Of a DNA stretch of 64,000 nucleotides, positions 25,089 through 33,841 are shown piece after piece. The position numbers and the translations under genes are program-made. Origin of the DNA: Chthonomonadaceae bacterium. GTDB lineage: Bacteria; Armatimonadota; Fimbriimonadia; Fimbriimonadales; Fimbriimonadaceae. The notes under the pieces were generated by a model. The model was given only the letters and a program-made list of their open reading frames with translations, had not been told where the DNA came from and did no database searches. The stretch covers positions 930,001-994,000 of the forward strand of contig CP054189.1 of NCBI GenBank assembly GCA_015709495.1, read 5' to 3'. Position 1 is the stretch's first letter. Each line of letters begins with the position of its first letter.

Positions 25089-26210
25089 TTGGGAAGCGCA
25101 TACACCCCCGGTTTAACCGTCAGCAACGACATCGTAGTTCGCCGCATCCGTCGGCTGCCGATCAAGGGCGAGGTCTTGGTGCAAGCCGGGGAGTCCGTGG
25201 AGCCGAACACGATTATCGCGCGAGCCCTCTTGCCCGGCGCGCTTCAAACGATCAAGCTTGCGGAGAAGCTGGGAGTCGAACCCCAAGAAATTCCCAACTT
25301 CTTCAAGCTGAAGGAAGGGGATGCGATCAGCAAGGGGGACTTGATCGCCGAGACGAAGGGGTTTCTTGGACTGGGGAAGGCACAGGTCGTATCCGACCAA
25401 ACCGGCACCGTGGAGTCAGTCTCGACCATTACCGGGAGTGTGCTGGTTCGCGAAGCGCCCATCCCGGTGGACGTGAACGCCTACATGCAAGGGAAGGTCG
25501 TCGAGGTGTTCCCTGAGGAAGGAGCCGCGATCGAAACTCGGGGCGCGATGGTCCAGGGCATTTTTGGCGTAGGCGGCGAGCGAACCGGGGTCGTGCGCAT
25601 CGCGGTCACAGGCCACGACCAGATTCTTCACGCCGACAACGTGCAGGGCACCGACAAGGACCGCATCCTGGTCGGGGGCGCGGGGTGTACGTACGACGCG
25701 ATCTCCAAGGCCTCCGAGGTGGGAGCGACCGCCATCGTGTGCGGAGGGATCAAAGATAGCGACCTGGTGAGGTTCTTGGGGTACGACATCGGGGTCGCCA
25801 TTACGGGCCAGGAGGACATCAACCTCACGTTGATCGTTACGGAGGGATTTGGGTTTCTCAACATGGCGCAGCGGACGTTCGATCTGCTCCGGAGCCTCGA
25901 GGGGCGCACGGCGAGCGTCAACGGCGCTACCCAAATCCGAGCGGGGGTCATTCGGCCCGAATTGATCAGCCCCTTGGAGGCTCAGGCAAGTTCGGGGGCG
26001 GGCGCCGAGCAGTCCGGCGAGCTCAAGAAAGGCACTCCCATCCGGGTCATTCGGGAGCCGTATTTCGGGCAGCTCGGAACGGTTGTGGACCTACCCCCTC
26101 AACTCTTGGAGGTTGATTCGGGGGCAAGGGTGAGGGTGCTCAAGGCCAAGCTGGAAGGAGGAGACGAGGTTCTGGTCCCAAGGGCCAACGTCGAGATCAT
26201 CGCCACCTGA
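25089..26210 (+). CDS. conserved protein with lipoyl-like hairpins and C-terminal KOW motif
   Basis: The protein is 373 aa from a TTG at 25089, supported by AAGGAG eight bases upstream. The first half has two beta-hairpin phrases of biotinyl/lipoyl type (KGEVLVQAGESVEPNTIIARALLPG and KGDLIAE ... GTVESV). A central Rossmann-like part follows (DRILVGGAG, ATAIVCGGI, VAITGQ, LIVTEGFG). The C-terminus reads GTPIRVIREPYFGQLGTVVDL ... VLVPRANVEII, a KOW element. I think this family is shared by several deep-branching phyla, but I know no function. KOW motifs bind RNA or ribosomal protein. Confidence 0.65.
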   Translation: MGSAYTPGLTVSNDIVVRRIRRLPIKGEVLVQAGESVEPNTIIARALLPGALQTIKLAEKLGVEPQEIPNFFKLKEGDAISKGDLIAETKGFLGLGKAQVVSDQTGTVESVSTITGSVLVREAPIPVDVNAYMQGKVVEVFPEEGAAIETRGAMVQGIFGVGGERTGVVRIAVTGHDQILHADNVQGTDKDRILVGGAGCTYDAISKASEVGATAIVCGGIKDSDLVRFLGYDIGVAITGQEDINLTLIVTEGFGFLNMAQRTFDLLRSLEGRTASVNGATQIRAGVIRPELISPLEAQASSGAGAEQSGELKKGTPIRVIREPYFGQLGTVVDLPPQLLEVDSGARVRVLKAKLEGGDEVLVPRANVEIIAT

Positions 26211-26266
26211 CCCGGTAAGGCAGCGCGGTTCTCGTTGGCAACGACCCGACTTCGGATGAGTGAACG

Positions 26267-26938
26267 ATGAAGGTACTGGTTGTCGACGACGAGCCCACGC
26301 TTCTCGAAACGGTCGAGATGAAGCTCAAGCGCGAGGGGTATACGACCTTCGCTACGGACAACGCTGAGGACGCGATGCGGCTCTACCGAAGGGTTCGCCC
26401 GGACCTCCTCGTGCTCGACATCATGCTCCCAGGGCGTTCGGGGCTCGATCTGTGCCGGGCGATCCGGAAGGAGAGCCAAACCCCGATCATCTTCATCACG
26501 GCCCGATCCGAAGACGAAGATCGAATCAAGGGCCTCGAAATGGGCGCCGACGACTATCTCGTCAAGCCTTTTCATTTGGGCGAGCTGGCTGCGCGGGTTC
26601 GGGCGGTGCTACGGCGGTCGGTAGGCGAGCCCGCCATCGACCCGGTCGACTACGGCGGGCTTTACATCGACCCCAAGACCCACACGGCGACGCTCCATGG
26701 GAAGCCACTGGACCTCGCGCCCAAGGAGTTCGCGCTCCTTTACTTTCTTGCTCGGAACCCGGGCCAGGTCTTCGATCGCGACACGCTCTTGGACAGGGTT
26801 TGGGGTCGGGACGCCTACGTTACGGCTCGGACGATCGACGTCCACGTTCGCTGGCTCCGCAAGCACATCGAAGAGGACCCGGATCGGCCAAAGTTGCTCC
26901 TGACGGTGAGGGGCGTGGGCTATAAGTTCGCGGCTTGA
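26267..26938 (+). CDS. OmpR/PhoB-family response regulator
   Basis: The protein has 223 aa. The receiver has the acidic pair in VVDDEPTL, the phosphoacceptor Asp in DLLVLDIMLPG (about residue 51), Thr/Ser in IFITARS and Lys in VKPFHLGELAARV. The winged-helix domain carries LAPKEFALLYFLARNPGQVFDRDTLLDRVWG and TVDVH-like TIDVHVRWLRKHIE ... TVRGVGYKF. No kinase gene follows; the next gene is convergent, so its partner is encoded elsewhere. Confidence 0.95.
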   Translation: MKVLVVDDEPTLLETVEMKLKREGYTTFATDNAEDAMRLYRRVRPDLLVLDIMLPGRSGLDLCRAIRKESQTPIIFITARSEDEDRIKGLEMGADDYLVKPFHLGELAARVRAVLRRSVGEPAIDPVDYGGLYIDPKTHTATLHGKPLDLAPKEFALLYFLARNPGQVFDRDTLLDRVWGRDAYVTARTIDVHVRWLRKHIEEDPDRPKLLLTVRGVGYKFAA

Positions 26939-26951
26939 GGCTGAGGGAGTC

Positions 26952-27611
26952 TCAGCGCCGCCTTCCATTCCAAGCCAAGGCGACGTGTTCGTGTCCGACG
27001 TCGAAGGCGAGGTCTGCTGGAGTGCGGCCGTCGCGGGCCGCGATTCCTGGGTCGGCGCCCCGAGCGATCAGCAGCGCGGCGAACTCCTGGTCCCCGATGT
27101 CGGCACAGTAGTGGAGAGGCGTCCAGCCTTCGGCGGTTTGGGCGCTCACCTCGGCTCCGCGCTCGACCAGCAGCGCGGCCACGTCCATGAACCCTCCCGC
27201 AAGCGCCGAATGCAGCGCGGCAACGCCGAGGTTGTTCCTCGATTTCGCATCGATGTCGGCCCCGGCGTCGAGCAAGACCTTCACGACATCGGCATGCCCG
27301 AAGTACGCGGCAAGGCCCAGAGGGGTGAATCCATCGGGCGAAACCTCGTCCGCGAGTTCGGGGTGGTCAATGAGGAGATTCACGCACGCGGGCTCGTCGC
27401 CCCAGGCCGCCGCCTCGAATATGGAGAGACCCGTCAGCTTCAAGCGGATGAGTTCGGCGATAGAGGTCTGACGGAAGTAGAGCGCGACGAGCAGCGGCGT
27501 CAAGCCCGAGGGGTTTGGCCTTGCGGCCCAATCGGGGTGAAGCGCGAGGGCCTCTTCGACGGACCTCTCATCGCCGCCTTGAATGGCCCAAAAGAACTCG
27601 CTTTCCGTCAT
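26952..27611 (-). CDS. ankyrin-repeat protein
   Basis: The protein has 219 aa with about six ankyrin repeats, the best being DGFTPLGLAAYFGHADVVKVLLDAGADIDAKS in the middle and EGWTPLHYCADIGDQEFAALLIARGADPG near the end. There is no signal peptide, so it is probably a cytoplasmic protein-binding scaffold. It starts two bases after the prfA stop on the same strand, so the two are cotranscribed. What it binds is unknown. Confidence 0.9.
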   Translation of the reverse strand: MTESEFFWAIQGGDERSVEEALALHPDWAARPNPSGLTPLLVALYFRQTSIAELIRLKLTGLSIFEAAAWGDEPACVNLLIDHPELADEVSPDGFTPLGLAAYFGHADVVKVLLDAGADIDAKSRNNLGVAALHSALAGGFMDVAALLVERGAEVSAQTAEGWTPLHYCADIGDQEFAALLIARGADPGIAARDGRTPADLAFDVGHEHVALAWNGRRR

Positions 27612-27613
27612 CC

Positions 27614-28699
27614 CTAAGCTCGTCCTGCCCCCACTGCGGAATCGTCGAGCGCTGCGAGCTTCGCCGCTTGCTCGGCCTGATTGAGAGCGTCGATCATCTC
27701 TTGGATCGCGCCGTCCATGAACTCGGTGGTGTTGTGTACGCTCAGGCCGATTCGGTGGTCCGTGATTCGCTGCTGCGGGAAGTTATAGGTGCGGATCTTC
27801 TCCGACCTGTCGCCGCTTCCGATCTGCCCCTTTCGGAGCGCGCCACGCTCGCGGTCGAGCCGCTCCTGTTCGAGTTGGTACAGCTTGGCTCTCAGGACCT
27901 CCATCGCCTTGAGGCGGTTTTGCTGTTGGCTGCGCTCGTCTTGACAGGTAACGGCGATCCCGGTCGGCTTGTGGACGATGCGGATGGCGGTCTCGTTCTT
28001 CTGCATGTGCTGTCCGCCCGCCGAACTGGATCGGAACGTCGAGACCTCAAGGTCGTCCGAGCGGATTTCCACCTCGACGTCTTCCACAGCCGGTAAGACC
28101 GCCACGGTGATCGTCGAGGTGTGAATCCGGCCACCGCTCTCTGTGGCGGGCACCCTCTGGACTCGATGAACGCCGCTCTCGTGCTTGAGCTGGCTGTAGG
28201 CGCCTACCGCGTCGATGGAGAACACGACTCGGCTGACCCCCCCAAGGTCGGATTCCTCCATCTCGATCAGGTCGTACTTCCACTTTCGACGCTCAGCATA
28301 GCGCGTGTACATCCTGAACAACTCGCCCGCAAAGAGCGCCGCCTCTTGGCCCCCTGCGGCTTGGCGGATTTCGATGATGACGGACTTGTCGTCGTTGGGG
28401 TCGGTCGCCAGAAGTTTGAGCTTGAGGTTGTGTTCGAGTTCTTCGGACCTAACTTTCAGGTGCTGAATCTCAGCTTGGGCCAGGTCGCGCATCTCCTCGT
28501 CGCTCAAGAGGGACTCGGCATCGGCTAGGTCCTCGAGGCATTTCCGATATTCCTTGATCACGCCGACGATCTCTTCGAGCGAGGCTCGCTCCTTACCCAG
28601 GCGCTGCAGCGCGCTCGGATCCTGAACGACGTCGGGGTCCTGCAACTGCCCTTCGATCTGGTCGTACCGCTCTTCGATGGCGGCGAGCTTGTCCAACAT
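27614..28699 (-). CDS. prfA: peptide chain release factor 1
   Basis: The protein has 361 aa. The stop-codon recognition motif PAT in HRVQRVPATESGGRIHTS marks it as RF1 (UAA/UAG) rather than RF2. The peptidyl-tRNA hydrolysis motif is SSSAGGQHMQKNETAIR. It releases completed chains on the ribosome. A TACACT box lies nine bases before the ATG. The usual partner prmC is not adjacent; an ankyrin gene follows instead. Confidence 0.97.
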   Translation of the reverse strand: MLDKLAAIEERYDQIEGQLQDPDVVQDPSALQRLGKERASLEEIVGVIKEYRKCLEDLADAESLLSDEEMRDLAQAEIQHLKVRSEELEHNLKLKLLATDPNDDKSVIIEIRQAAGGQEAALFAGELFRMYTRYAERRKWKYDLIEMEESDLGGVSRVVFSIDAVGAYSQLKHESGVHRVQRVPATESGGRIHTSTITVAVLPAVEDVEVEIRSDDLEVSTFRSSSAGGQHMQKNETAIRIVHKPTGIAVTCQDERSQQQNRLKAMEVLRAKLYQLEQERLDRERGALRKGQIGSGDRSEKIRTYNFPQQRITDHRIGLSVHNTTEFMDGAIQEMIDALNQAEQAAKLAALDDSAVGAGRA

Positions 28700-28739
28700 G
28701 CTTCCCAGAGTGTACCAATCGCAGGGCGGGACGGCGGGA

Positions 28740-29378
28740 CTACGCCTTTTGGGCTACGAGGAGGCCGTCCCGGATCGGTACGAGCGAAGCCACCCACCCG
28801 GGATCGTTTACGACGAGTCTCGTGAACTCTCGAATCGCTTGAGTCGAGGCTTCAGTGTCACTGGGGTCGAATACGCGCCCGCTCCAAAGCAAGTTGTCGA
28901 CGATCAGCAACCCTCCCGAGCGCAACTTCTCGGCGATGACTGGAAGCGAGGCCGGATAGGCCTCCTTTTCGATGTCGTTGAAGATGAGATCGAAGGACCC
29001 TTCGGCGTGACTCAGCGCGGTCACGGCCTCGCCCACCGTGAACCGGACGATGTCACCGTATCCGAGGGAGTCAAGGTGTCGGCGGGCCCGATTCGAGAGG
29101 TCCTTGTCCCAAACGACATGATGCACTTCGCCGCCGCCGTTTTCTCGGACGGCCCTGCAGAACCAAGCCGTCGAATAACCGTAGCCGGACCCGAGTTCGA
29201 ACACGCGCTTGGCTCCGATCAGCCGCGCTTGAAGGTAGCAGAATTGCCCCGAAGCCGGGCCCACGATCGGAAACCCATGCTCGCGCGCGTACTCCTCCAT
29301 GATCTGCAGCTCGCGCGGCCGCTTGGGGACGAGCGAATCGAGATAAGACCTGAGGTCCGGATGGTGAAGTTCGGCCAT
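28740..29378 (-). CDS. O-methyltransferase (COG4122 family)
   Basis: The protein has 212 aa. The SAM site is RVFELGSGYGYSTAWF. The acidic residues that bind metal in this family appear as LIFNDIEKEAYP and IVDNLLWSGRV, with the latter matching the DN motif of caffeoyl-CoA-type enzymes. The substrate is unknown. TAGAGT lies six bases before the ATG, and its start region overlaps the ATG of the divergent gene at 29377, so both genes share this tiny promoter region. Confidence 0.85.
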   Translation of the reverse strand: MAELHHPDLRSYLDSLVPKRPRELQIMEEYAREHGFPIVGPASGQFCYLQARLIGAKRVFELGSGYGYSTAWFCRAVRENGGGEVHHVVWDKDLSNRARRHLDSLGYGDIVRFTVGEAVTALSHAEGSFDLIFNDIEKEAYPASLPVIAEKLRSGGLLIVDNLLWSGRVFDPSDTEASTQAIREFTRLVVNDPGWVASLVPIRDGLLVAQKA

Positions 29379-31122
29379 GCGGCAACTCTACCAAACCGGA
29401 CGCTCTAAGGGTTGCCTGCCCGCAGTCCGACAATGGTTACTGGTGGCAACGGGGGTAATGGCTGGGGGTGGCGCTTGGTGCTCCATCGGTGCGCGGATCG
29501 CAAAGTCCGATCCGTATGCGGCTGCGTACGCCGAGGTGCTCGACCATGCGGGCATCCCCTGGACGAGCCTCGATACGTTCGCTGCGGGAGCGCTCAAGCC
29601 CCACGACGTGCTCTTGCTCTGTGGGCGGGGTTCGTTGAGCGACCCCGATCGCCAAGCTCTGGAAAGTTGGCTCAAGGAGGGCGGGCTTCTACTCGTTTCG
29701 GGCTCGTCTTGGGGCGTGGCGGAGTCGCTGGGCTTGGGGGAGTGTCTTCGCCGGTCCCGGTTCGAATTCGAGTCGCAGGACTCAAGCCGAAGGATCGCGT
29801 TTGGGGGAGAGCCTGCGATCGCGAAGTCCGCGAAAGTTCTCTCTCAGACCAGCGACGGTCTGGCCGTGCAATCGATGCACGCGCTCGGCAAGGGAGTCAG
29901 CGCTTACTTCGCTCCGCACGTGGGGCAGACGGCTGCGCTCATGCAAATGGGCCGCGGGGTCGATACTGACGCTCTGGGCCCGATGGACGGCTCGGCCATC
30001 CTCGACGATGGGAGACTCCGCGCGGAGGATGGCGTGTTTCTCGATTTCGAAACGGACCGCGCGGGCGAACTCTTCGCCGAACCCTGGGCCGACCGGCTGA
30101 AAGAGTCCTGGATCGAGCAGATCGTCCAACTCGCAACGCTCTCTCGCAAGCCCCTGGCCTTGCTATGGCACTGGCCGAACGGGGCGCGTGCCGGCGCAAG
30201 CGTCTCCATCGACTGCGAGACTTTCGATGTGGACCAAGTCTCGAACATCCAGAGGCTGCTGCGTATGTTCGGCTGTCCGGTAACGTGGCTCGTTGCCCAG
30301 CCCGGTTTCCCGCTCGACACCTATCGGCTGTTCCGAAGTTGGGACCACGAAGTCGGCCTGCTCTTTACGCTCGACGACGACTCGGGATGGACGGAAGAAC
30401 GCCTCAAGAGCCAGCACCTGTCGCTCGAAAGGGCCGCGTCGGTCCCGCAACTGATCTCGGCGCGCGCTGTGGATGGCCGCTGGAAGGGGTATTTCGACTT
30501 TTACGAGATGGCCGAGCACGTGGGCATTCGCGTTTCGGCGTCGAAAGGCGGGCGGCAGCGAGGAGTGAGCGGCTTCCTGTTTGGAACCGGCCACCCGTTT
30601 TTCCCCACGAAACTCGACGGCACAAGATCGAAAGTGCTGGAGTGTCCCTACTCCGTGTACCTTCCTGGAGAGGTGTTTCCCGAAGAGCGTTTCGGCGCGT
30701 TCGTTGAGGCGATTCTCAGCTCTCACGGACACCTCCATATCGCGTTCAAGAGCGATGCGCTGTCGCAGCATCACGCCGTGGACGCGCTCCGCAATCTCTT
30801 GTCGCTGTGTCATCAGCAACGCGTCGCCTTCCTGAAGCTCAGCGACGTGTATGCGTTCGAGCGAGCGCGGAGAACTCTCAAGATGTACTTTGGCGGTAAC
30901 GAAGAGTCTCGCTCGTTGCGGCTTGCGTCTGACACCGACGTGAGGGGCTTGGGCGTGCTCCTCTTGAGTCCGGGGGGCCAAGTCGAACTGAACGGAAAGG
31001 CCGTTCGGAGCCTGCCGTTCCCTGCTTACGGCGCCCAATGGACCCATGTGCCGCTCGACCTCGAGTCGAAGCGCCTTGTGGAGTTGCGGCTCTCGGTCGA
31101 GCGAGATTCCCGCGCGGCATAG
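29377..31122 (+). CDS. large protein with GATase-like N-terminus and polysaccharide-deacetylase-like domain
   Basis: The protein is up to 581 aa. The start at 29377 lacks a ribosome site, and an ATG at 29458 is another option. Residues about 19-45 are hydrophobic (export or anchor). About 45-170 resemble a glutamine-amidotransferase-like Rossmann domain (DVLLLCGRGSLSD, LKEGGLLLVSGSSWG). About 270-480 follow the NodB order: GASVSIDCETFDVDQVSNIQRLL, VTWLVAQPGFPLD, and DHEVGLLFTLDDDSG where DHEVGxH would be expected. The usual catalytic His pair is not clear, so it may bind rather than cleave sugar. Confidence 0.55.
   Translation: MRQLYQTGRSKGCLPAVRQWLLVATGVMAGGGAWCSIGARIAKSDPYAAAYAEVLDHAGIPWTSLDTFAAGALKPHDVLLLCGRGSLSDPDRQALESWLKEGGLLLVSGSSWGVAESLGLGECLRRSRFEFESQDSSRRIAFGGEPAIAKSAKVLSQTSDGLAVQSMHALGKGVSAYFAPHVGQTAALMQMGRGVDTDALGPMDGSAILDDGRLRAEDGVFLDFETDRAGELFAEPWADRLKESWIEQIVQLATLSRKPLALLWHWPNGARAGASVSIDCETFDVDQVSNIQRLLRMFGCPVTWLVAQPGFPLDTYRLFRSWDHEVGLLFTLDDDSGWTEERLKSQHLSLERAASVPQLISARAVDGRWKGYFDFYEMAEHVGIRVSASKGGRQRGVSGFLFGTGHPFFPTKLDGTRSKVLECPYSVYLPGEVFPEERFGAFVEAILSSHGHLHIAFKSDALSQHHAVDALRNLLSLCHQQRVAFLKLSDVYAFERARRTLKMYFGGNEESRSLRLASDTDVRGLGVLLLSPGGQVELNGKAVRSLPFPAYGAQWTHVPLDLESKRLVELRLSVERDSRAA
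29385..29390 (-). promoter_or_regulatory. -10 box (TAGAGT) for leaderless O-methyltransferase
   Basis: TAGAGT lies six bases before the minus-strand ATG at 29378. Confidence 0.4.
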
Positions 31123-31152
31123 GACCCTTCCGCGTCCATGCCACAATGAGGA

Positions 31153-31386
31153 ATGCCTTCGGTTCGCGTCTTCGTCACCCTGAAGCCTTCCCTTCTCGAT
31201 TCCGCGGGCCGAACCGTGGCCGATGCCCTCCAGAAGCTGGGATTTGACGAGGTGCAGGGGGCGCGAATGGGCAAGCTGATCGTGCTCGACCTCGATCGGT
31301 TTGAGGAGTCCCAGGTTCGTTCGATGTGCGAGAAGCTCCTCGCAAACCCCGTGATCGAGGACTATCGCTTCGAGGTGGACGAGTGA
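31153..31386 (+). CDS. purS: phosphoribosylformylglycinamidine synthase subunit PurS
   Basis: The protein has 77 aa, the normal PurS size, with VRVFVTLKPSLLDSAGRTVADAL and GFDEVQGARMGKLIVLDL. It is the small bridging subunit of the PurL-PurQ-PurS complex of purine synthesis. GAGG lies just upstream of the ATG. The stop overlaps the start of purQ. Confidence 0.95.
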   Translation: MPSVRVFVTLKPSLLDSAGRTVADALQKLGFDEVQGARMGKLIVLDLDRFEESQVRSMCEKLLANPVIEDYRFEVDE

Positions 31387-32072
31387 GGGTCGCGGTCCCT
31401 CAGTTCTGGGGATCGAACTGCGACCAGGACGCCCTTCATTCGCTCCGCGACGACCTGGGGGTGCAGGCGTCGTACGTTTGGTATGAAGAGACCTCGCTCG
31501 CCTCGTTCGACGGCGTTTTCATCCCCGGCGGATTCTCCTATGGCGACTACCTTCGGTGCGGGGCGATCGCGGCGCGGGCGCCCGTCATGGACGCGATTCG
31601 GGATATGGCTCAGGCGGGAGCCCCGATCCTTGGGGTGTGCAACGGTTTTCAGATTCTCTGCGAGGCCGGATTGCTCCCCGGAGCCCTGCTGAGAAACGAG
31701 TCGCAAAGGTTCAATTGCCGCGATGTGTTTGTCCGCGCCGCGCAGCAGGATTCGCTTTGGACGCGCGGGATCGAGGGTGTCTTGCGGCTCCCCATCGCCC
31801 ACATGGACGGGCGCTATGTCTGCGACGCCGAGACGCTCCGCGAGCTTCGCGCGGAGCACAGGATCGCCTACGTCTATTGCACGAGGGAAGGGCGACTCGA
31901 CCCAACCGCCAACCCGAACGGCTCGCTCTTGAACGTTGCGGGAATTCTCAACGTCAAGGGAAACGTACTCGGAATGATGCCGCACCCCGAGCGAGCGACC
32001 CGAAAATCCTTCGGGTACGAAGACGGGCTGAGGGTGCTGAGTGCGTTCACCCGAGCAAATATCGCGGTGTAG
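31383..32072 (+). CDS. purQ: phosphoribosylformylglycinamidine synthase subunit PurQ
   Basis: The protein is 229 aa from a GTG overlapping the purS stop (GTGA). The glutaminase nucleophile Cys is in ILGVCNGFQILCEAGLLPGAL, and the His of the triad in MMPHPERA. It delivers ammonia to PurL for FGAM formation. purL itself is not next; an NlpC/P60 gene follows. Confidence 0.95.
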   Translation: MRVAVPQFWGSNCDQDALHSLRDDLGVQASYVWYEETSLASFDGVFIPGGFSYGDYLRCGAIAARAPVMDAIRDMAQAGAPILGVCNGFQILCEAGLLPGALLRNESQRFNCRDVFVRAAQQDSLWTRGIEGVLRLPIAHMDGRYVCDAETLRELRAEHRIAYVYCTREGRLDPTANPNGSLLNVAGILNVKGNVLGMMPHPERATRKSFGYEDGLRVLSAFTRANIAV

Positions 32073-32159
32073 GGTCCTCGGGACTGCGCCGATAATACGG
32101 AATACCAAGAGCCCGGCCTGCGCGTGGAGTCGCGATGGGTTGGAGCCTGTGATAAACTG

Positions 32160-32900
32160 ATGCTTCGAATGAAAGTTTTGAGCCTGGTGAGTTCGATCTC
32201 GCTGCTATTCGCGGCGGGGATCGTATGCGCCCAGGAGTCATCCCGCGAGAACCTGCGGGTGCTGGGCAAGCTCGCGCAAGCGCTCCGAGGCGAGCCCATT
32301 TACTTCACCGACAACGTCAAGTCGCGGGTTTATTACCGGGTCAAGCCCTATGAGTACTTGGTGGTCGACGAGCACAAGTACGACGCTTGGGTGAAGGTCT
32401 TGATGGCCAACGGCAAGTACGGCTACATGAAATCCGAGGCCGTCGCCAAGCTGCCTTACGAAGTGACGACGCAGGCCTCTTCGAGCGCGAGTTCCCGAGG
32501 CAGCACCGCGCTGATGTCTCGCGGGGGGACGACCGGGCAAGTTGCGGCTGGCTACTCCACGAGGTTCATCGGCACGCCCTATCAGTGGGGAGGCAACGAC
32601 CCGAACCGGGGGATCGACTGCTCGGCGTTCGTGAAGTTCGTGTACGGCCAGATCGGAGTCGACCTCCCTCGGACAGCCGCTGAACAGGCCCTCGTAGGAT
32701 CGCCCGTGACCAGGTACGAAGACCTTCAGACGGGCGACCGGCTCTATTTCTGGGACCGCAAGCGCGACAAGGTCGGACACACCGGGATCTATCTCGGCAA
32801 CGGCTACTTCTGCCACAGTAGCGCGGGCGCGGGCCAGGTTACGACCGATTACCTCTTCAGTGAAAAGTGGCTGAAGATTCTCGTGGCCGCCCGAAGGTAG
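32160..32900 (+). CDS. exported NlpC/P60 cell-wall peptidase with SH3-like domain
   Basis: The protein is 246 aa from ATG 32160 (ATG 32169 equally possible). A signal peptide precedes an SH3-like region (VYYRVKPYEYLVVDEHKYDAWVKVLM ... GYMKSEAVAKL), a Ser-rich linker and an NlpC/P60 domain. The catalytic Cys is in GIDCSAFVKFVY, the His in VGHTGIYLGNGYF and the polar third residue after HSSAGAG. Such enzymes cut gamma-D-glutamyl-diaminopimelate bonds in peptidoglycan peptides. TAAACT stands one base before the ATG. Confidence 0.9.
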   Translation: MLRMKVLSLVSSISLLFAAGIVCAQESSRENLRVLGKLAQALRGEPIYFTDNVKSRVYYRVKPYEYLVVDEHKYDAWVKVLMANGKYGYMKSEAVAKLPYEVTTQASSSASSRGSTALMSRGGTTGQVAAGYSTRFIGTPYQWGGNDPNRGIDCSAFVKFVYGQIGVDLPRTAAEQALVGSPVTRYEDLQTGDRLYFWDRKRDKVGHTGIYLGNGYFCHSSAGAGQVTTDYLFSEKWLKILVAARR

Positions 32901-32924
32901 CTTCGGCTGCCGGACTCGGGCAGG

Positions 32925-32930
32925 TACGAT
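32925..32930 (+). promoter_or_regulatory. -10 box (TACGAT) for leaderless gene at 32937
   Basis: TACGAT is followed by TTTCTC and the GTG at 32937, a six-base spacing. Confidence 0.4.
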
Positions 32931-32936
32931 TTTCTC

Positions 32937-33275
32937 GTGGATACCTATGAGACCTGGGTCGACCTAGCCCCAGGAGTCAACGACCTCGAATTCGTCCGGG
33001 CTGTGGAAACGTACTTAGGCTACTTGCGCGGGCTGGGGCACTTGGAAGCGTTCCGGATTCGAAGACGGAAGCTTGGCTTTGGCCCCCCTGACCTCGGCGA
33101 GTTCAACATCTCGATGGAGTTTCAGGACTTGGCGCAAATGGACGAGGCGTTTCTGCGGGTGGCTCGAAGGGACCCTGAAGTCGAGTCCCTTCATGCGGCG
33201 GTGTTTTCCCGGGTTCGGGGATTCCGCAGCGCCTTGTACCGGGACTTCCCCGATCCAGTGCGGGAGGGGCGCTGA
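32937..33275 (+). CDS. DUF6614-like protein of unknown function
   Basis: The protein is 112 aa from a GTG. The sequence ETWVDLAPGVNDLEFVRAVETYLGYL, then FRIRRRKLGFGPPDLGEFNISMEF, has the alternating pattern of a small ferredoxin-like fold, and I believe it matches DUF6614. No function is known. It appears to be expressed from its own leaderless promoter. Confidence 0.6.
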   Translation: MDTYETWVDLAPGVNDLEFVRAVETYLGYLRGLGHLEAFRIRRRKLGFGPPDLGEFNISMEFQDLAQMDEAFLRVARRDPEVESLHAAVFSRVRGFRSALYRDFPDPVREGR

Positions 33276-33361
33276 ATGGCGCCGAAGATTCGCTCGGCGA
33301 TGGGGGAACCTAACAGCCGCTCCCGAGGGGATCGGCGCATCCAGGCGAAGCAACTAGAGCG

Positions 33362-33841
33362 ATGACCCGGCATCCCGCCCTTGAGCCGTTTTCGAGAGAC
33401 CACAACGACGGGTTGATCTTAGCTCGCAAGGCTCTCAAGTTGGCCGAAGCGGAACCCCGACAGCGAATCGCCGCCCGAGGTGAATTGGAGGAAGCTTGGG
33501 AGCGCGATCTCCAGAGCCATTTCGATTCGGAGGAGCTGCTGCTCGCCGAGATCGCCACTCCCGAAGAGAGGGCTCGGCTCCACTCGGAACACCGGGAGCT
33601 CGAGGCTCACTTCGGAGCGGTTCGAGAGGGCGATTCGAGCGCCGAACGGTTCAAGGCGTTGGGGCAGGCCCTCGCCGGCCATATACGGTGGGAGGAACGC
33701 GAGTTGTTCGTCGCGATCGAGGCGCGGGGGACCGAAGAGCAATTCGCAAGACTCGCCCAGGAGACCGAAGAACACGAACGGAGCAGGTGGGAGCACGATC
33801 CCAAGCGGAGGCGCTTGGTCGAACGGCGATTACGCCGGTAG
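33362..33841 (+). CDS. hemerythrin-like HHE domain protein
   Basis: The protein has 159 aa. Metal-ligand motifs of the HHE family appear in order: FSRDHNDGLILAR, LQSHFDSEELLLAE, LHSEHRELEAHF and LAGHIRWEERELFVAIE. It is a four-helix bundle that binds a di-iron site and may sense oxygen, nitric oxide or iron. The last 12 bases overlap the convergent typA gene. Confidence 0.85.
   Translation: MTRHPALEPFSRDHNDGLILARKALKLAEAEPRQRIAARGELEEAWERDLQSHFDSEELLLAEIATPEERARLHSEHRELEAHFGAVREGDSSAERFKALGQALAGHIRWEERELFVAIEARGTEEQFARLAQETEEHERSRWEHDPKRRRLVERRLRR

Noticed and set aside
32097..32180. Alternative start of the NlpC/P60 gene at 32124
   Set aside because: The extra residues before ATG 32160 are charged and precede the signal peptide, which would then be internal.
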